DNA of 64,000 bases from Pedobacter jeongneungensis (GTDB lineage Bacteria; Bacteroidota; Bacteroidia; Sphingobacteriales; Sphingobacteriaceae), in contig NZ_AYMG01000032.1 in assembly GCF_000633455.1 (NCBI RefSeq), positions 1-64,000 of the forward strand, written 5' to 3'. Of the stretch, positions 1-8,352 are shown piece by piece. How positions within the stretch are numbered: the first letter of the stretch is position 1; each line of letters begins with the position of its first letter. The notes under the pieces are model-generated. The model had not been told where the DNA came from, ran no database searches, and was given only the letters and a program-made list of their open reading frames with translations. A program made the translations under genes and the position numbers.

Positions 1-1
1 A

Positions 2-742
2 GCTGGCCCTCAGGGAATCCAAGGCGTAGCCGGAGCAAAAGGTGATAAAGGGGATATTGGACCACAAGGGACAGCTGCAGATGAATCAAACATCGTTCAT
101 ATTAATGGAACTGAAACTTTGGGGGCTGGAGTAAAAACATTCAGTGATAAAATAATAGTTAGAAACCAAGCAGACTTTGTAGCAGGTGCAAAATTACTAA
201 CTGACCGCATAGAGCCTAGTTCGTTGTTTGGTTCTATTGGCATCTACAAAGCTGTTTTAACTAATTCAACAGTTCCTACCCCTGAAGCTGCTTCTAACAA
301 TAAAGAAATTCCTAATACCGAGTGGACAAATAATAAGATTGCTGAAACTATAACCAATATGTTTGAATCCGGTACATGGGGTCCTCAAATTACGCCTCAA
401 CAATATGTGAATCGCATATCAATTGATCAAGCATCTTATACAAGAATAGGAAAAATAGTTAATGTTACTGGTCAATTCTCGTTTTTAAATACAGCTCAGG
501 GAAATTTAGATTTTAGTCTGGAAATTCCTCCTATTACCGGGATACCGTTTAACAATTTGACTACTGGTGTAGCTGTCCTCAATACATATACATCTCGTAC
601 TACTGGACAGGAAGTTGTTGGACAAGCAGCAAGGATAGATGTAGATTATAACTCGAATCGACCACATTTTCGTTTGGACAATTTTGGGGGAACTCTTTCA
701 GATGTTCGAATAACATATCAATTCACCGTAATTCTTCGATAG
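2..742 (+). CDS. Collagen-like repeat protein with tail-fibre-like C-terminus (5' partial)
   Basis: The reading frame is open from the window edge, so the N-terminus is missing. The first ~30 codons are collagen-type Gly-X-Y triplets (GPQGIQG, GAKGDKGDIGPQG). They run into a stretch about GVKTFSDK. The C-terminal ~120 residues (from GTWGPQITPQQY through YTRIGKIVNVTGQFSF) resemble the beta-rich tip domains seen at the ends of phage tail fibres and collagen-like surface fibres. It is followed after 2 bp by a T9SS sorting-domain protein and a PorP/SprF-like gene, which suggests an exported surface fibre. Internal TTG at 119 is not a start. Seen: repeats and context. Inferred: surface fibre role. 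Confidence 0.75.
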   Translation, partial: AGPQGIQGVAGAKGDKGDIGPQGTAADESNIVHINGTETLGAGVKTFSDKIIVRNQADFVAGAKLLTDRIEPSSLFGSIGIYKAVLTNSTVPTPEAASNNKEIPNTEWTNNKIAETITNMFESGTWGPQITPQQYVNRISIDQASYTRIGKIVNVTGQFSFLNTAQGNLDFSLEIPPITGIPFNNLTTGVAVLNTYTSRTTGQEVVGQAARIDVDYNSNRPHFRLDNFGGTLSDVRITYQFTVILR

Positions 743-744
743 TT

Positions 745-1245
745 ATGAAACAAATACTTATCGTCACAAGCTTGATTTTTTTGGGATTTGCCGCTAAGGC
801 CCAAAATGCGAGTGTAATAAACAGCTCGGGAAAAAGTGCAAAAATGGATACATTCATCCATGATTACAACGTGGGGGAAATCGTTGTATCAACAATCCTA
901 GCAGAACCAGAATATGTAACTCAGGGCTTTCTACAACCAATGATATTCTGGAGCGATGTTACTAAAGATTACCGGATAAAATTAATAAACAACTACATCA
1001 GTCCAAATGGTGATGGGAAAAATGATTTCTTAGTTTTTGAGGGATTAGAAAATTTTAAAGTGAATAAGTTAATTATTGTAGACAGGGCCGGAAGGATGAT
1101 TTTTTCTAAAATAAATTACAAAAATGATTGGGATGGCCGGTTGAATGGTAAGGATTTATCAGAAGACACCTATTACTGGATTTTGGAATATGGTGATAAT
1201 AATAAGTTAAAAGGTTTTGTTAGCATAACCCATGATGGACAATAA
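745..1245 (+). CDS. T9SS type B sorting-domain (gliding motility-associated C-terminal) protein
   Basis: 166 residues. The signal peptide is about residues 1-19 (MKQILIVTSLIFLGFAAKAQ). A short N-terminal module follows with the pattern VGEIVVST...VTQGFLQP, common ahead of Bacteroidota sorting domains. The C-terminal ~85 residues carry the CHU_C / type B sorting hallmarks ISPNGDGKNDFLVFEGLENF, DRAGRMIF, WDGRLNGKDL and TYYWILEY. Such domains direct export through the type IX secretion system, and the type B form often works with a neighbouring PorP/SprF protein, which is exactly the next gene (14-bp overlap). It has almost no cargo of its own, so it may be an adaptor or anchor for the preceding collagen-like fibre. 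That role is an inference. Confidence 0.85.
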   Translation: MKQILIVTSLIFLGFAAKAQNASVINSSGKSAKMDTFIHDYNVGEIVVSTILAEPEYVTQGFLQPMIFWSDVTKDYRIKLINNYISPNGDGKNDFLVFEGLENFKVNKLIIVDRAGRMIFSKINYKNDWDGRLNGKDLSEDTYYWILEYGDNNKLKGFVSITHDGQ

Positions 1246-2185
1246 GAAAAAAACAATTGTAAAAGTGATTGTTGTAGCAACAGCACTTATACTCATCACG
1301 ATCATTGAGGCATATGCACAACTCAATCCATTGAGTAGTATTTATTATCAAAATGAATATTTGATCAATCCAGCATTAGTAGGAGAGGACCAAAGAACTA
1401 ATTTCAATTTTTCTTTAAAAAAGCAGTGGATAAATACTGAAGGCAGTCCTTCAATGCAGGCAATTTCGGTAGACTATGGATTATCAGAAAAAACTGGGAT
1501 AGGGATATCAATCACAAATGAAAAAGCAGGATTGATACAACGGTCAAAAGCTTTAGCATCATTTGCTTATCGCCTACCAGTGTCATACAATGAGGATATT
1601 TTAAGTGTAGGAATGGGAGCTGGAATATATTACGAAGCATTGGATTGGGAAAAATTTAAAGGAGACAATACAGACCTAAGTTTCGCAAACTTTAATAATC
1701 GCCCAGCCTACCTTGATGCTGATATTGGGATAGCTTACCAAAATGACGGCTTAAAGCTACAGGTCGCAATACCTAATGTAAAAAGATTCCTGGTCAGGGA
1801 TTTGAAGCGATCAATAATAAACAGATCCACGTTTTATTCATCGATAAGTTATAGATATACTTATGATTATAGTGAATGGTTTGATTTTATTGAAGGGAGG
1901 GCAGCCTATCGTGGAGTAGAAGGGTATAAAGGAATATTTGACATAGGATTGAATATTAACTTTCTCGGAGGAGATTTGATTTTAAACTCTATGTATCACA
2001 GTTCGAAGAGCATAACAATAGGTGGAGGAACAATTATAAACAAGAGTTTGCAGATGATCCTGTACTATAGTACTGGAACATCAATGATTCAAAACTATAA
2101 CAATGGTGAATTTGAAATAGGTATTAAGTATTCGATATTCGGAAGCAGAGGGTACGAATCAGGAGCAAATAAAGACAGGTTTTAA
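1232..2185 (+). CDS. PorP/SprF family type IX secretion membrane protein
   Basis: 317 residues. There is an N-terminal hydrophobic signal (about 10-29, ending AYAQ), then the family's opening pattern LNPLSSIYYQNEYLINPALVGE. The rest alternates as expected for an outer-membrane beta-barrel (GIGISITNEKAG, FAYRLPVSYNEDILSVGMGAGIYYEA, LDADIGIAYQ). PorP/SprF proteins are found beside type B sorting-domain proteins and are thought to tether or help export them. ATG at 1232 and 1235 are both possible; the gene overlaps the end of the sorting-domain gene, implying translational coupling. Family call is firm from N-terminal motif and context; the exact partner protein is inferred. Confidence 0.87.
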   Translation: MMDNKKKTIVKVIVVATALILITIIEAYAQLNPLSSIYYQNEYLINPALVGEDQRTNFNFSLKKQWINTEGSPSMQAISVDYGLSEKTGIGISITNEKAGLIQRSKALASFAYRLPVSYNEDILSVGMGAGIYYEALDWEKFKGDNTDLSFANFNNRPAYLDADIGIAYQNDGLKLQVAIPNVKRFLVRDLKRSIINRSTFYSSISYRYTYDYSEWFDFIEGRAAYRGVEGYKGIFDIGLNINFLGGDLILNSMYHSSKSITIGGGTIINKSLQMILYYSTGTSMIQNYNNGEFEIGIKYSIFGSRGYESGANKDRF

Positions 2186-2187
2186 AT

Positions 2188-2685
2188 ATGGGAAAGTTTA
2201 GGGTATTTTTCGTGACATTAACGATTATAAGCATATTTGCATCAATAGATGTTGAAGGACAAACATATATAGGAGGTGTCGGTACTTATAATCTTTCTGG
2301 TTTTGGAATCGGGTTTCAAGTTGCCATAAAGGAAAACAATAAAATAAGTTATCAGACCAGGTTGATGGACAACTGGGGAAATAAAAATAAAATAGCTTAT
2401 CAGACTTATGAATTTGGAGCGGGCATAAGCTATAAAATTTTTAAGTTGGAAGATGAATTAAGCCTTTTAATTGGGGCTTCTCCAATAGTATCATATCAGC
2501 GTCAATCGGACGAAGATAGCAATATACTACAGCAATTTAATTATGGAGGAAATGCCAGTCTAACGGTAAATATAAACACCGCAAATAATTCAATTTTCGG
2601 CATAACGCTTAGTAAAGCTATATACGGAAAACATTTTATTGCAGTTGAAGATATAAGATTAGGAATAGCTTATAGTTTCTATTAG
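2188..2685 (+). CDS. Small outer-membrane beta-barrel protein, unknown
   Basis: 165 residues, 2 bp after the PorP/SprF-like gene and last in the surface cassette. It has a signal peptide (about 1-24, ending VEGQ), then alternating amphipathic strands (GGVGTYNLSGFGIGFQVAI, YEFGAGISYKIF, RLGIAYSFY) and a C-terminal aromatic residue, all typical of an outer-membrane barrel. No specific family was recognised. It probably belongs with the fibre, sorting-domain and PorP genes as one export unit; this is inferred from spacing alone. Confidence 0.65.
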   Translation: MGKFRVFFVTLTIISIFASIDVEGQTYIGGVGTYNLSGFGIGFQVAIKENNKISYQTRLMDNWGNKNKIAYQTYEFGAGISYKIFKLEDELSLLIGASPIVSYQRQSDEDSNILQQFNYGGNASLTVNINTANNSIFGITLSKAIYGKHFIAVEDIRLGIAYSFY

Positions 2686-2692
2686 GATAAAA

Positions 2693-2719
2693 GGGGAAAA
2701 GGATCAAATCCAGCTCCCC
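2693..2719 (+). terminator. Terminator of the T9SS cassette
   Basis: GGGGA (2693-2697) pairs with TCCCC (2715-2719), and the inner GGAT and ATCC also pair. It is followed by a short T-rich run, directly after the last gene's stop. A second small hairpin, CCATAG...CTATGG, lies at 2734-2751. Confidence 0.55.
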
Positions 2720-2770
2720 TCTTGTTTTCAAACCCATAGCTTTAACTATGGACTATAAAAGTATATAATT

Positions 2771-2986
2771 TTATTGAAATTTAATACAACTTGTAACATC
2801 TACCCACTCCTGATTAGCTCTTTTTACCATAGCGTTATGAATGCTTATTGTTATTGCAGAAGGTAGGTTATTTAAAATTCGGACCAATTCTAAAGCTTTG
2901 AAGATATTTTCGGCAGATACTTGAAATTGTCCGTGGTTTGCTAATTCGATAATGTAAATGTTCTGGTTATTCTTCTCACTATTCAT
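2771..2986 (-). CDS. Small hypothetical protein
   Basis: 71 residues from the internal Met (MNSEKNNQN); an upstream start at 3022 would add 12 residues. Features seen are a short beta-rich start (IYIIELANHGQFQVSA) and an amphipathic helix (ENIFKALELVRILNN). No family recognised. It is convergent with the T9SS cassette and stands alone, so the call rests mainly on protein-like composition. Confidence 0.45.
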   Translation of the reverse strand: MNSEKNNQNIYIIELANHGQFQVSAENIFKALELVRILNNLPSAITISIHNAMVKRANQEWVDVTSCIKFQ

Positions 2987-3234
2987 GGCTTTGTTTTTTT
3001 GCAAGTTTAAATTCCAATACAAATTGTCAAGGGCCTTTCCAGGTTCATATATCCTTTACAATAATCATGGATTAAGGATTAACTTAGCATTATAAAACAG
3101 AACCCATGGAGGTCAACGGGGATCATGTATGTCAGAATGAGGATATCATCAAATTTTAAGGCTCTCAAAATCAACCATGTATTTTTATTTTTGTCAATTT
3201 AAATTTATTTTTGTCAATTTTACATTTTTTTTAT

Positions 3235-3305
3235 TACATTTGTTGAAAGAGAGCGTTAATTAAGAATAAGGGGGCGATATTTAGTTATTGCTCCCTTTTC
3301 TTTTA
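3235..3305 (+). ncRNA. Candidate small RNA 1 (GAGAGCGTTAATT family)
   Basis: A perfect Bacteroidota -7 box, TACATTTG (3235-3242), is followed about 7 nt later by a short transcript unit with no ORF. The box GAGAGCGTTAATT (3249-3261) is shared with the unit near 10838. The unit ends in a hairpin (3270-3279 with 3286-3295, two G-T pairs) and a T-rich tail, as expected for an intrinsic terminator. Two direct copies of ATTTTTGTCAATTT lie just upstream. Promoter, body and terminator within ~70 nt suggest a small RNA or a short attenuated leader. Function unknown. Confidence 0.5.
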
Positions 3306-3363
3306 CAAGAACAGATATAAAGTTTTATTTTTATCATTTTTTATTTATTAATATAAATTTTTG

Positions 3364-3445
3364 TACATTTGAAACGTAATATCATAAGAGAGATGTTAGG
3401 GATAGACAACGAAGGGCAATAGGATTATTGCCCTTTGCCTTTTAT
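3364..3445 (+). ncRNA. Candidate small RNA 2
   Basis: The -7 box TACATTTG (3364-3371) is followed by a ~70-nt unit without an ORF. It ends in a perfect 10-bp hairpin, AAGGGCAATA (3412-3421) with TATTGCCCTT (3426-3435), then a T-rich tail. It lies in tandem 120 bp after small RNA 1 but lacks the full GAGAGCGTTAATT box. Possible alternatives are a terminated leader of the downstream ssb gene or a regulatory RNA. Confidence 0.42.
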
Positions 3446-3455
3446 ACTATTCTAA

Positions 3456-3482
3456 GATGATGTATTTCGATATTACATCATC
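3456..3482. repeat. 9-bp perfect inverted repeat upstream of ssb
   Basis: GATGATGTA (3456-3464) and TACATCATC (3474-3482) form a perfect dyad with a 9-nt centre. The 3446-3727 stretch otherwise holds no convincing gene. There is no T-tract, so an operator is more likely than a terminator. The partner protein is unknown. Confidence 0.4.
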
Positions 3483-3727
3483 ATACACATCACGAAAATG
3501 TGCGGATCTGTAACGGAAAATACTCTTTATACGTAATGAGATTCGGGATATTGTTTAGCATACCAAAACAATTCATCAAGAAAATAAACCTTTTTATACA
3601 GAAAATTGAGCTTTTCGTAACATTCGGACACTGCTTTTATGTAAAGAAATATCTTTGCATGATACAGTTATGGCCTTTTGTAAACTTAGGTAGGATAAGA
3701 ATAAAACTACAAAGGCTAATTATTATT

Positions 3728-4129
3728 ATGAGACGCACGCAGAATAAAGTATCACTAATTGGTTTTGTAGGTAAGGAACCAAATTTTAGTTATGTAGGAG
3801 ATAGCAAAATTCCTTTCGCCGCATTTTCTTTGATTACCCACGATTTGATTAAAGTAGAGGATGTTAAGACCGCTAATACAATTAATATAAAATCGAAGGA
3901 TAATTTCCACAAAGTAGTATGTTGGCGAAAAAATGCTGAACTGGTAAATGATTATCTTAAAACAAAGGCATATATATATGTCGAAGGCAGCATTTCAACA
4001 AATGAATATAGAGATGGTAGAAATATTTTACAAAGATCTGTAGAAATTAATGCTGAAAAAATCATTTTTCTAGACAAGGGCCGCTCAATCGATGCAATGT
4101 TGGAAACAGCAGTCCCAGATCCCGGATAG
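3728..4129 (+). CDS. ssb: Single-stranded DNA-binding protein (copy 1)
   Basis: 133 residues from ATG 3728, an OB-fold SSB. The start MRRTQNKVSLIGFVGKEP matches the second SSB of this window (43900-44352) almost residue for residue. Shared segments include KIPFAAFSLIT, FHKVVCWRKNAE, AYIYVEGSISTNEYRDG and the end ...IIFLDKGR. An upstream in-frame extension to 3500 is basic, hydrophobic and unlike SSBs, so it was not used. The acidic C-terminal tip typical of bacterial SSBs is weak (AVPDPG). It binds ssDNA during replication, repair or transfer. It stands alone between the small RNA region and the two-component locus. Confidence 0.85.
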   Translation: MRRTQNKVSLIGFVGKEPNFSYVGDSKIPFAAFSLITHDLIKVEDVKTANTINIKSKDNFHKVVCWRKNAELVNDYLKTKAYIYVEGSISTNEYRDGRNILQRSVEINAEKIIFLDKGRSIDAMLETAVPDPG

Positions 4130-4147
4130 TGTTAATTAATAAAGGAG

Positions 4148-4178
4148 AAGTTGGCTAGGTAGGAACTACCCAACTTTT
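4148..4178 (+). terminator. Terminator after ssb
   Basis: AAGTTGG (4148-4154) pairs with CCAACTT (4170-4176), followed by a short T run, 18 bp past the ssb stop. Confidence 0.55.
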
Positions 4179-4373
4179 CCAATATTAGAGCGCTTCGGTA
4201 TTTTAAAGAACCAAATTTATTACTAAAACTTTGATCAACGCTTATCACAGTTATGCTTAGATGTAGGTATCTTCCGCTAAAGTCACTAATCTTTCATCTT
4301 GATTAAAAATATTAGGGTAGAAAGGTATATTTCCTACATAGAACATGGCAATTTCTACAAAAGGTTGATGCTT

Positions 4374-5516
4374 TCAATTAATATTTCTAGTTGATTCGTG
4401 AGCTGTAATCTGGTTCCCTAATGTCGTCCTTAATATAATATTTAAGGGTATCGCAATTTTCGAAACGAAAGTGTCACCAACGGTTCTGAAGCTAGCATTG
4501 ACTTCATGGCCATAGGCAAAGTGTAATCTTTCTCTTATGTTTTTCAACCCAGAATTTAATGACGTAGACGACTTGGGTTTAAGATTTAAAGCATTTATAG
4601 TTTCTAATACTATATTACTTTCCTCTATTCTGGCAGAAATATATATCCCAATTTCCTGATTGGAAACATTTCCATGCTTGAATACATTTTCAACTAAAGT
4701 TATTAAGACCAGGGGAATAAAGGGTGTTTTTTTGACCTCATCCGAAATATCAATAATTATGTTTAATTCCATGTTTTTTCTCAATTGATAGAGATAAACT
4801 AGTTTTTCTACCTGTTCTACTTCTTCACCTAATAAAATAAATTCTTTCTGTTCATTATTGTCAACCGCATACCTCATCATATCTGATAAAGTCAGGATAG
4901 CTTCTGAGGCATTTGGCGAATTAATACTGATATTTTGATAAACGTAATCTAATGTGTTAAATAGAAAATGAGGATTTATTTGTGCTTTTAGAAAATCATT
5001 ATGAGCTTTGGAAAGTGCTCTTTGCATTCTTTCCTGATTAATTATCAGAAGTAACCTTTCTTTTTCCAAACCTTCCTTCAAATTACGTTCCCTCAAATAT
5101 GTTGCTAGGAAATAATACGCCGTAGAAAAACCCAGGATATAGATGCAGCGGTAAATAACTTGAAATGCATACCGCCAATTCAATACTGCTACACTGTTGG
5201 CTGGGGCTATTTTATAATACATCAGTAACTGATCAAGATAAAAGTTGGAAACTATATAAACTGAAACAGCGAAAGTTAAAATTAATGGTAGTCGCCAGAT
5301 ACTTTTAATGTTGTTTGCTAACGCCCATTTTAACAGAATATTAGAATGAGTATAAAACAGTAAAATTATCAATATATAATGTGATAAATAAGAGACTGGA
5401 TGGCCAAATTTTCCCACATATAACCCTATTACCCCTATTTCATATATCATAAATAAAGACCAAACAAGTAGGTGTATTCGGTTTTTATAAATCCATCGTG
5501 AAATACTTTTATTCAT
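4374..5516 (-). CDS. LytS-like sensor histidine kinase
   Basis: 380 residues. About five or six hydrophobic segments lie in residues 10-145 (e.g. HLLVWSLFMIYEIGVIGLYVG, YILIILLFYTH, LILTFAVSVYIVSNF), then a linker helix. The His_kinase signature QINPHFLFNTLDYVYQ follows (phospho-acceptor His near 181). The C-terminal ATPase keeps an N-box (LITLVENVFKHG) and a G-box (LNSGLKNIRERL). This is the standard membrane partner of LytTR regulators, one of which lies 270 bp away on the same strand. A divergent peptide gene sits between them, so its ligand may be that peptide (inference). Confidence 0.88.
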   Translation of the reverse strand: MNKSISRWIYKNRIHLLVWSLFMIYEIGVIGLYVGKFGHPVSYLSHYILIILLFYTHSNILLKWALANNIKSIWRLPLILTFAVSVYIVSNFYLDQLLMYYKIAPANSVAVLNWRYAFQVIYRCIYILGFSTAYYFLATYLRERNLKEGLEKERLLLIINQERMQRALSKAHNDFLKAQINPHFLFNTLDYVYQNISINSPNASEAILTLSDMMRYAVDNNEQKEFILLGEEVEQVEKLVYLYQLRKNMELNIIIDISDEVKKTPFIPLVLITLVENVFKHGNVSNQEIGIYISARIEESNIVLETINALNLKPKSSTSLNSGLKNIRERLHFAYGHEVNASFRTVGDTFVSKIAIPLNIILRTTLGNQITAHESTRNIN

Positions 5517-5595
5517 GTTATTATTGGTTTATAAGTAGAAATGGATGGGTATGGTGTAAGAACTTTTAACCACGCGTACTAGCTGGTTAGTTTTC

Positions 5596-5769
5596 ATGAA
5601 AAAAATCATGAAACAATCAAAAATCATCCTGAGTCCAAAAAAATTATTTGTTTTTAAATCATTAAAAAGAATTACAAAGCCTAACGACAATTATCCTAGC
5701 GATCCTACAGATCAAACTACTGTTACAATTACTAGCACTGCTACAAGTGGTATTCTAATTTTCGGTTAA
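5596..5769 (+). CDS. 57-residue Thr/Ser-rich peptide, possible secreted signal or RiPP precursor
   Basis: The ORF runs from ATG 5596 to TAA 5767, too short for usual gene calling. The first ~28 residues are basic with a KIILSPKKLFVFK stretch that looks like a leader. The rest (DNYPSDPTDQ, TTVTITSTATSGILIFG) is Thr/Ser-rich, has no Cys and ends in a hydrophobic tail. It is divergent from the kinase and convergent with the LytTR gene, with a bidirectional terminator right after it. Short Bacteroidota precursor peptides have this leader/core look, and PSD recalls graspetide cores, but no modifying enzyme is visible nearby. A signal-peptide role for the adjacent two-component pair is inference. 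Confidence 0.5.
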   Translation: MKKIMKQSKIILSPKKLFVFKSLKRITKPNDNYPSDPTDQTTVTITSTATSGILIFG

Positions 5770-5778
5770 TTGGGTAAT

Positions 5779-5813
5779 AAGACCAGATATCAGGAGCTCT
5801 TGCGTCTGGTCTT
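5779..5813. terminator. Bidirectional terminator, peptide gene / LytTR gene
   Basis: AAGACCAGA (5779-5787) and TCTGGTCTT (5805-5813) form a perfect 9-bp stem. It follows the peptide stop codon by 10 nt and overlaps the 3' end of the convergent regulator gene. Confidence 0.6.
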
Positions 5814-6530
5814 TAATAATTTAGCATCTATAAGTTCATTAAAAGATTTGCGATAGTATTCACCAACCGTAATTACAACGCCATTACTCATTTTTACCGA
5901 GTTTCCTGATATCGATTCGATATGTTCTTTTGCAATTATAAAGCTTCGCTGAAACTGAACAAATCCATTTTGTTCATTTAATATTTTTGCTATCTCTGAT
6001 AGGGTCATATATGTTGTAATGCTTTTATTCAATACATGAATCTGTATATAATTGACTTTGCTTTCCACAGCAATAATATCACGAATATTAACTTTTATAA
6101 GTTTTAGATTTTCTTCTTTACTCTTTACTAAGACGAAATTATCGATATCGTGAGTATCGCCAGGCGCTTTATTCTTTTTTGGAAAGAGCTTACTAATTGT
6201 TGATATAAATTTGGTTAATGAATAAGGCTTAAGCAAGAATGCATTAGCTTCTATCTGAAAGGCTTCGTAAGCATATTTGCTATGTGCTGTGGTAAAAACA
6301 AGTTTATCTGTTTTTTTTCGTATTTCATTGGCAAGCTCAATACCTGTAATACCTGGCATATCAACATCGAGCAAAACTAGATCCAAATGTTGACCTGCAG
6401 AGATTTCTATTAAAGCCTTGACGGGATCTGTGTAAGTTGCAATTACTTCTAACTCCGACATTGATTCGATATGTTTTAGTAAGCCTTCAATTGCATGAGG
6501 CTCATCATCCACTATAATACACTTGTACAT
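5790..6530 (-). CDS. LytTR family response regulator
   Basis: 246 residues. The receiver domain (1-~120) starts MYKCIIVDDEPHAIEG and has the phospho-acceptor Asp55 in LLDVDMPG, the conserved Thr in KLVFTTAHSKYA, and Lys in FLLKPYSLTKF. The C-terminal LytTR DNA-binding domain (about 140-240) carries DIIAVESKVNYIQIHV and FVQFQRSFIIAKEHI. It would be phosphorylated by the neighbouring LytS-like kinase and bind direct-repeat promoter sites. The gene ends inside a terminator shared with the peptide gene. Target genes are unknown. Confidence 0.9.
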   Translation of the reverse strand: MYKCIIVDDEPHAIEGLLKHIESMSELEVIATYTDPVKALIEISAGQHLDLVLLDVDMPGITGIELANEIRKKTDKLVFTTAHSKYAYEAFQIEANAFLLKPYSLTKFISTISKLFPKKNKAPGDTHDIDNFVLVKSKEENLKLIKVNIRDIIAVESKVNYIQIHVLNKSITTYMTLSEIAKILNEQNGFVQFQRSFIIAKEHIESISGNSVKMSNGVVITVGEYYRKSFNELIDAKLLKTRRKSS

Positions 6531-6794
6531 ATTCCAATTTTATTGAAAACTAAAGATACTTTTTTGAATCTGTTCTCAATAGTTTTTATAGATGTTTTAC
6601 TGAATTTGGCAATTTCGGTAACGAAAATGAGCCATTTTATAAAGAATTTCAATCGATCTGTGTAAAACACTTGCATTAAACTTACAAGCATGTATTTTAG
6701 AATATCGCAAAAACAGTGAGAAAGTAATACGGCTGAATAAAAGTCTTTCATTAAATTCCTCTAGAAAGAGAATTTAACTTTAATCAAAAATATT

Positions 6795-7073
6795 ATGAAA
6801 GAAATCATAGAACAACAGAAAGTAAAAGCTTTTATAAAAAAGGTCGAGATTGAATGGCGAAACGAAATCGCTTCAATTGAGGTATTAACTGACAATGTAA
6901 GTTTTAATGTTTACCTGCAACTTGATATTCCTGCTAATGAAGTGCAAAATCTACTTCTGCCAAAGATTTATATGTTCGTGGATTTTGAGACATTGATAAC
7001 ATTACATTTTATAGATAGTAATTTTAACTCTATTTCTTTAAAGATGAGTAAAGACAAAAGAAAATATGATTAA
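6795..7073 (+). CDS. Hypothetical protein
   Basis: 92 residues, mixed charged helix then alternating strands (VSFNVYLQLDIPANEVQNLL, LITLHFIDSNFNSISLKMS). No family, signal or membrane segment recognised. It is divergent from the LytTR gene and convergent with umuC. Length and codon pattern look genuine. Confidence 0.5.
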   Translation: MKEIIEQQKVKAFIKKVEIEWRNEIASIEVLTDNVSFNVYLQLDIPANEVQNLLLPKIYMFVDFETLITLHFIDSNFNSISLKMSKDKRKYD

Positions 7074-7110
7074 AATTAAATCTTATTTATCAATTGGTTT
7101 AGGTTGTCAC

Positions 7111-8352
7111 CTATTTCACTTTAATAATATCATCCCAAGAATTTGTATAATCCGGGGTTAAAAAACTCCTTCTCATATCCCATTTTTTTACTAACCCTTC
7201 GCTGGCCAGCCGTATTGTTCCTTTTCCATAATAACTATTAAGATTGTCCAAAACCTGACTTACCTTATTATTACGATCATTATAGGACTTAAAAAAATTT
7301 AGCTGTACTTCATTTTCGGGAATCAGTCCGGTAGCGCTTACTTCAACTTTTTGGAATTTAAAGCCCTTTCTGAAAATCTTTTTAAGCCCACGGAGGGCAG
7401 CTTTGATTAGATCAGGTGTGTTGTTAACGGGATGATCCAAAGCAATAGTAATGCTTGGGAATGCCTGTGGCAGATCCTTCCTAAACATATTTGTCAATAG
7501 CCTTACCGAAAGAACATTGGTACAGAGTTTTTCTCGTCTAAGTTTAAATGCTAATCTCGATGCATAATTCGAAGTTGCTTCTTGCAGTTCTTGGTAATCA
7601 TCAGTTAATTTACCGAATGCCCGGCTTGTACACATTCCCTTTTTTGGTTCGAAGTAAGTTTTCATGTTTAAACAACTTTCGCCGCGTAATTCACGCCACA
7701 TTCTTACCCCTACAATGGACATATTTTTATTGACCCACTCTATAGGCATCTTTCGGAATTTCTCTGCAGTATCTATTTTTAGTGAGATTAATTTAGCCGC
7801 ATATTGCCGACCGATGCCCCAGACATCCTCTACAGGATAATCAGATAAAGCTAGGTCGATTTTATCTGCTGTATCGAGCAGGCATACGCCGTTTCCTTTT
7901 TTAGCAAGTTTATTGGCTAGCTTTGCCAAGGTTTTCGTAGGTGCAGCGCCCACACTTACCGGTATTCCGGTATTTTTTATAATCGTTTTCCTTATTTTCG
8001 TCATGTATTTTGCTATATCATCAAAACCATCAAGTTTTAGAAAACATTCATCGATGCTATAAACTTCAACCTCCGGACTGAATCTAGCAAGATTATTCAT
8101 TACCCTTTCACTCATATCCCCGTAAAGTGCATAATGACTGCTAAAAACAATAATTTTTTTTTCGATGATCATTTCTTTAAGTTCAAAGAATGGGGTTCCC
8201 ATTTTGATACCTAAAGCTTTGGCCTCGTTGCTCCGGGCAATTACACATCCATCATTATTACTTAGGACTATTACCGGTGAAGTCCTATGTTCAGGCATCC
8301 ATACTCTATGGCAGCTTGCATAAAAATTATTACAGTCTACCAGGCCGAACAT
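7111..8352 (-). CDS. umuC: Y-family DNA polymerase, UmuC subunit of Pol V
   Basis: 413 residues from ATG 8352, chosen because MFGLVDCNNFYASC is the family start; an in-frame start at 8409 would add 19 atypical residues. Catalytic carboxylates are present: Asp in LVDCNNFY and SIDECFL (near 97-103). NNDGCVIARSNEAKALGI and the little-finger region (CTSRAFGKLT) also fit. It performs error-prone translesion synthesis past DNA damage. It overlaps the 3' end of the umuD-like gene by 23 bp. Mobile umuDC operons are common on plasmids. The polymerase looks intact, while its UmuD partner does not (see next). Confidence 0.93.
   Translation of the reverse strand: MFGLVDCNNFYASCHRVWMPEHRTSPVIVLSNNDGCVIARSNEAKALGIKMGTPFFELKEMIIEKKIIVFSSHYALYGDMSERVMNNLARFSPEVEVYSIDECFLKLDGFDDIAKYMTKIRKTIIKNTGIPVSVGAAPTKTLAKLANKLAKKGNGVCLLDTADKIDLALSDYPVEDVWGIGRQYAAKLISLKIDTAEKFRKMPIEWVNKNMSIVGVRMWRELRGESCLNMKTYFEPKKGMCTSRAFGKLTDDYQELQEATSNYASRLAFKLRREKLCTNVLSVRLLTNMFRKDLPQAFPSITIALDHPVNNTPDLIKAALRGLKKIFRKGFKFQKVEVSATGLIPENEVQLNFFKSYNDRNNKVSQVLDNLNSYYGKGTIRLASEGLVKKWDMRRSFLTPDYTNSWDDIIKVK

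Noticed and set aside
3500..3727. N-terminal extension of ssb
   Set aside because: 76 basic/hydrophobic residues absent from SSBs; the second SSB starts at the same MRRT as ATG 3728.
5596..5769. Graspetide/microviridin assignment
   Set aside because: Only a PSD tripeptide matches; no ATP-grasp ligase is nearby, so kept as a generic peptide.
6512..6751. 79-codon minus-strand ORF over the LytTR gene start
   Set aside because: Cys/Phe-rich, no motifs, overlaps the regulator start; looks like a shadow.
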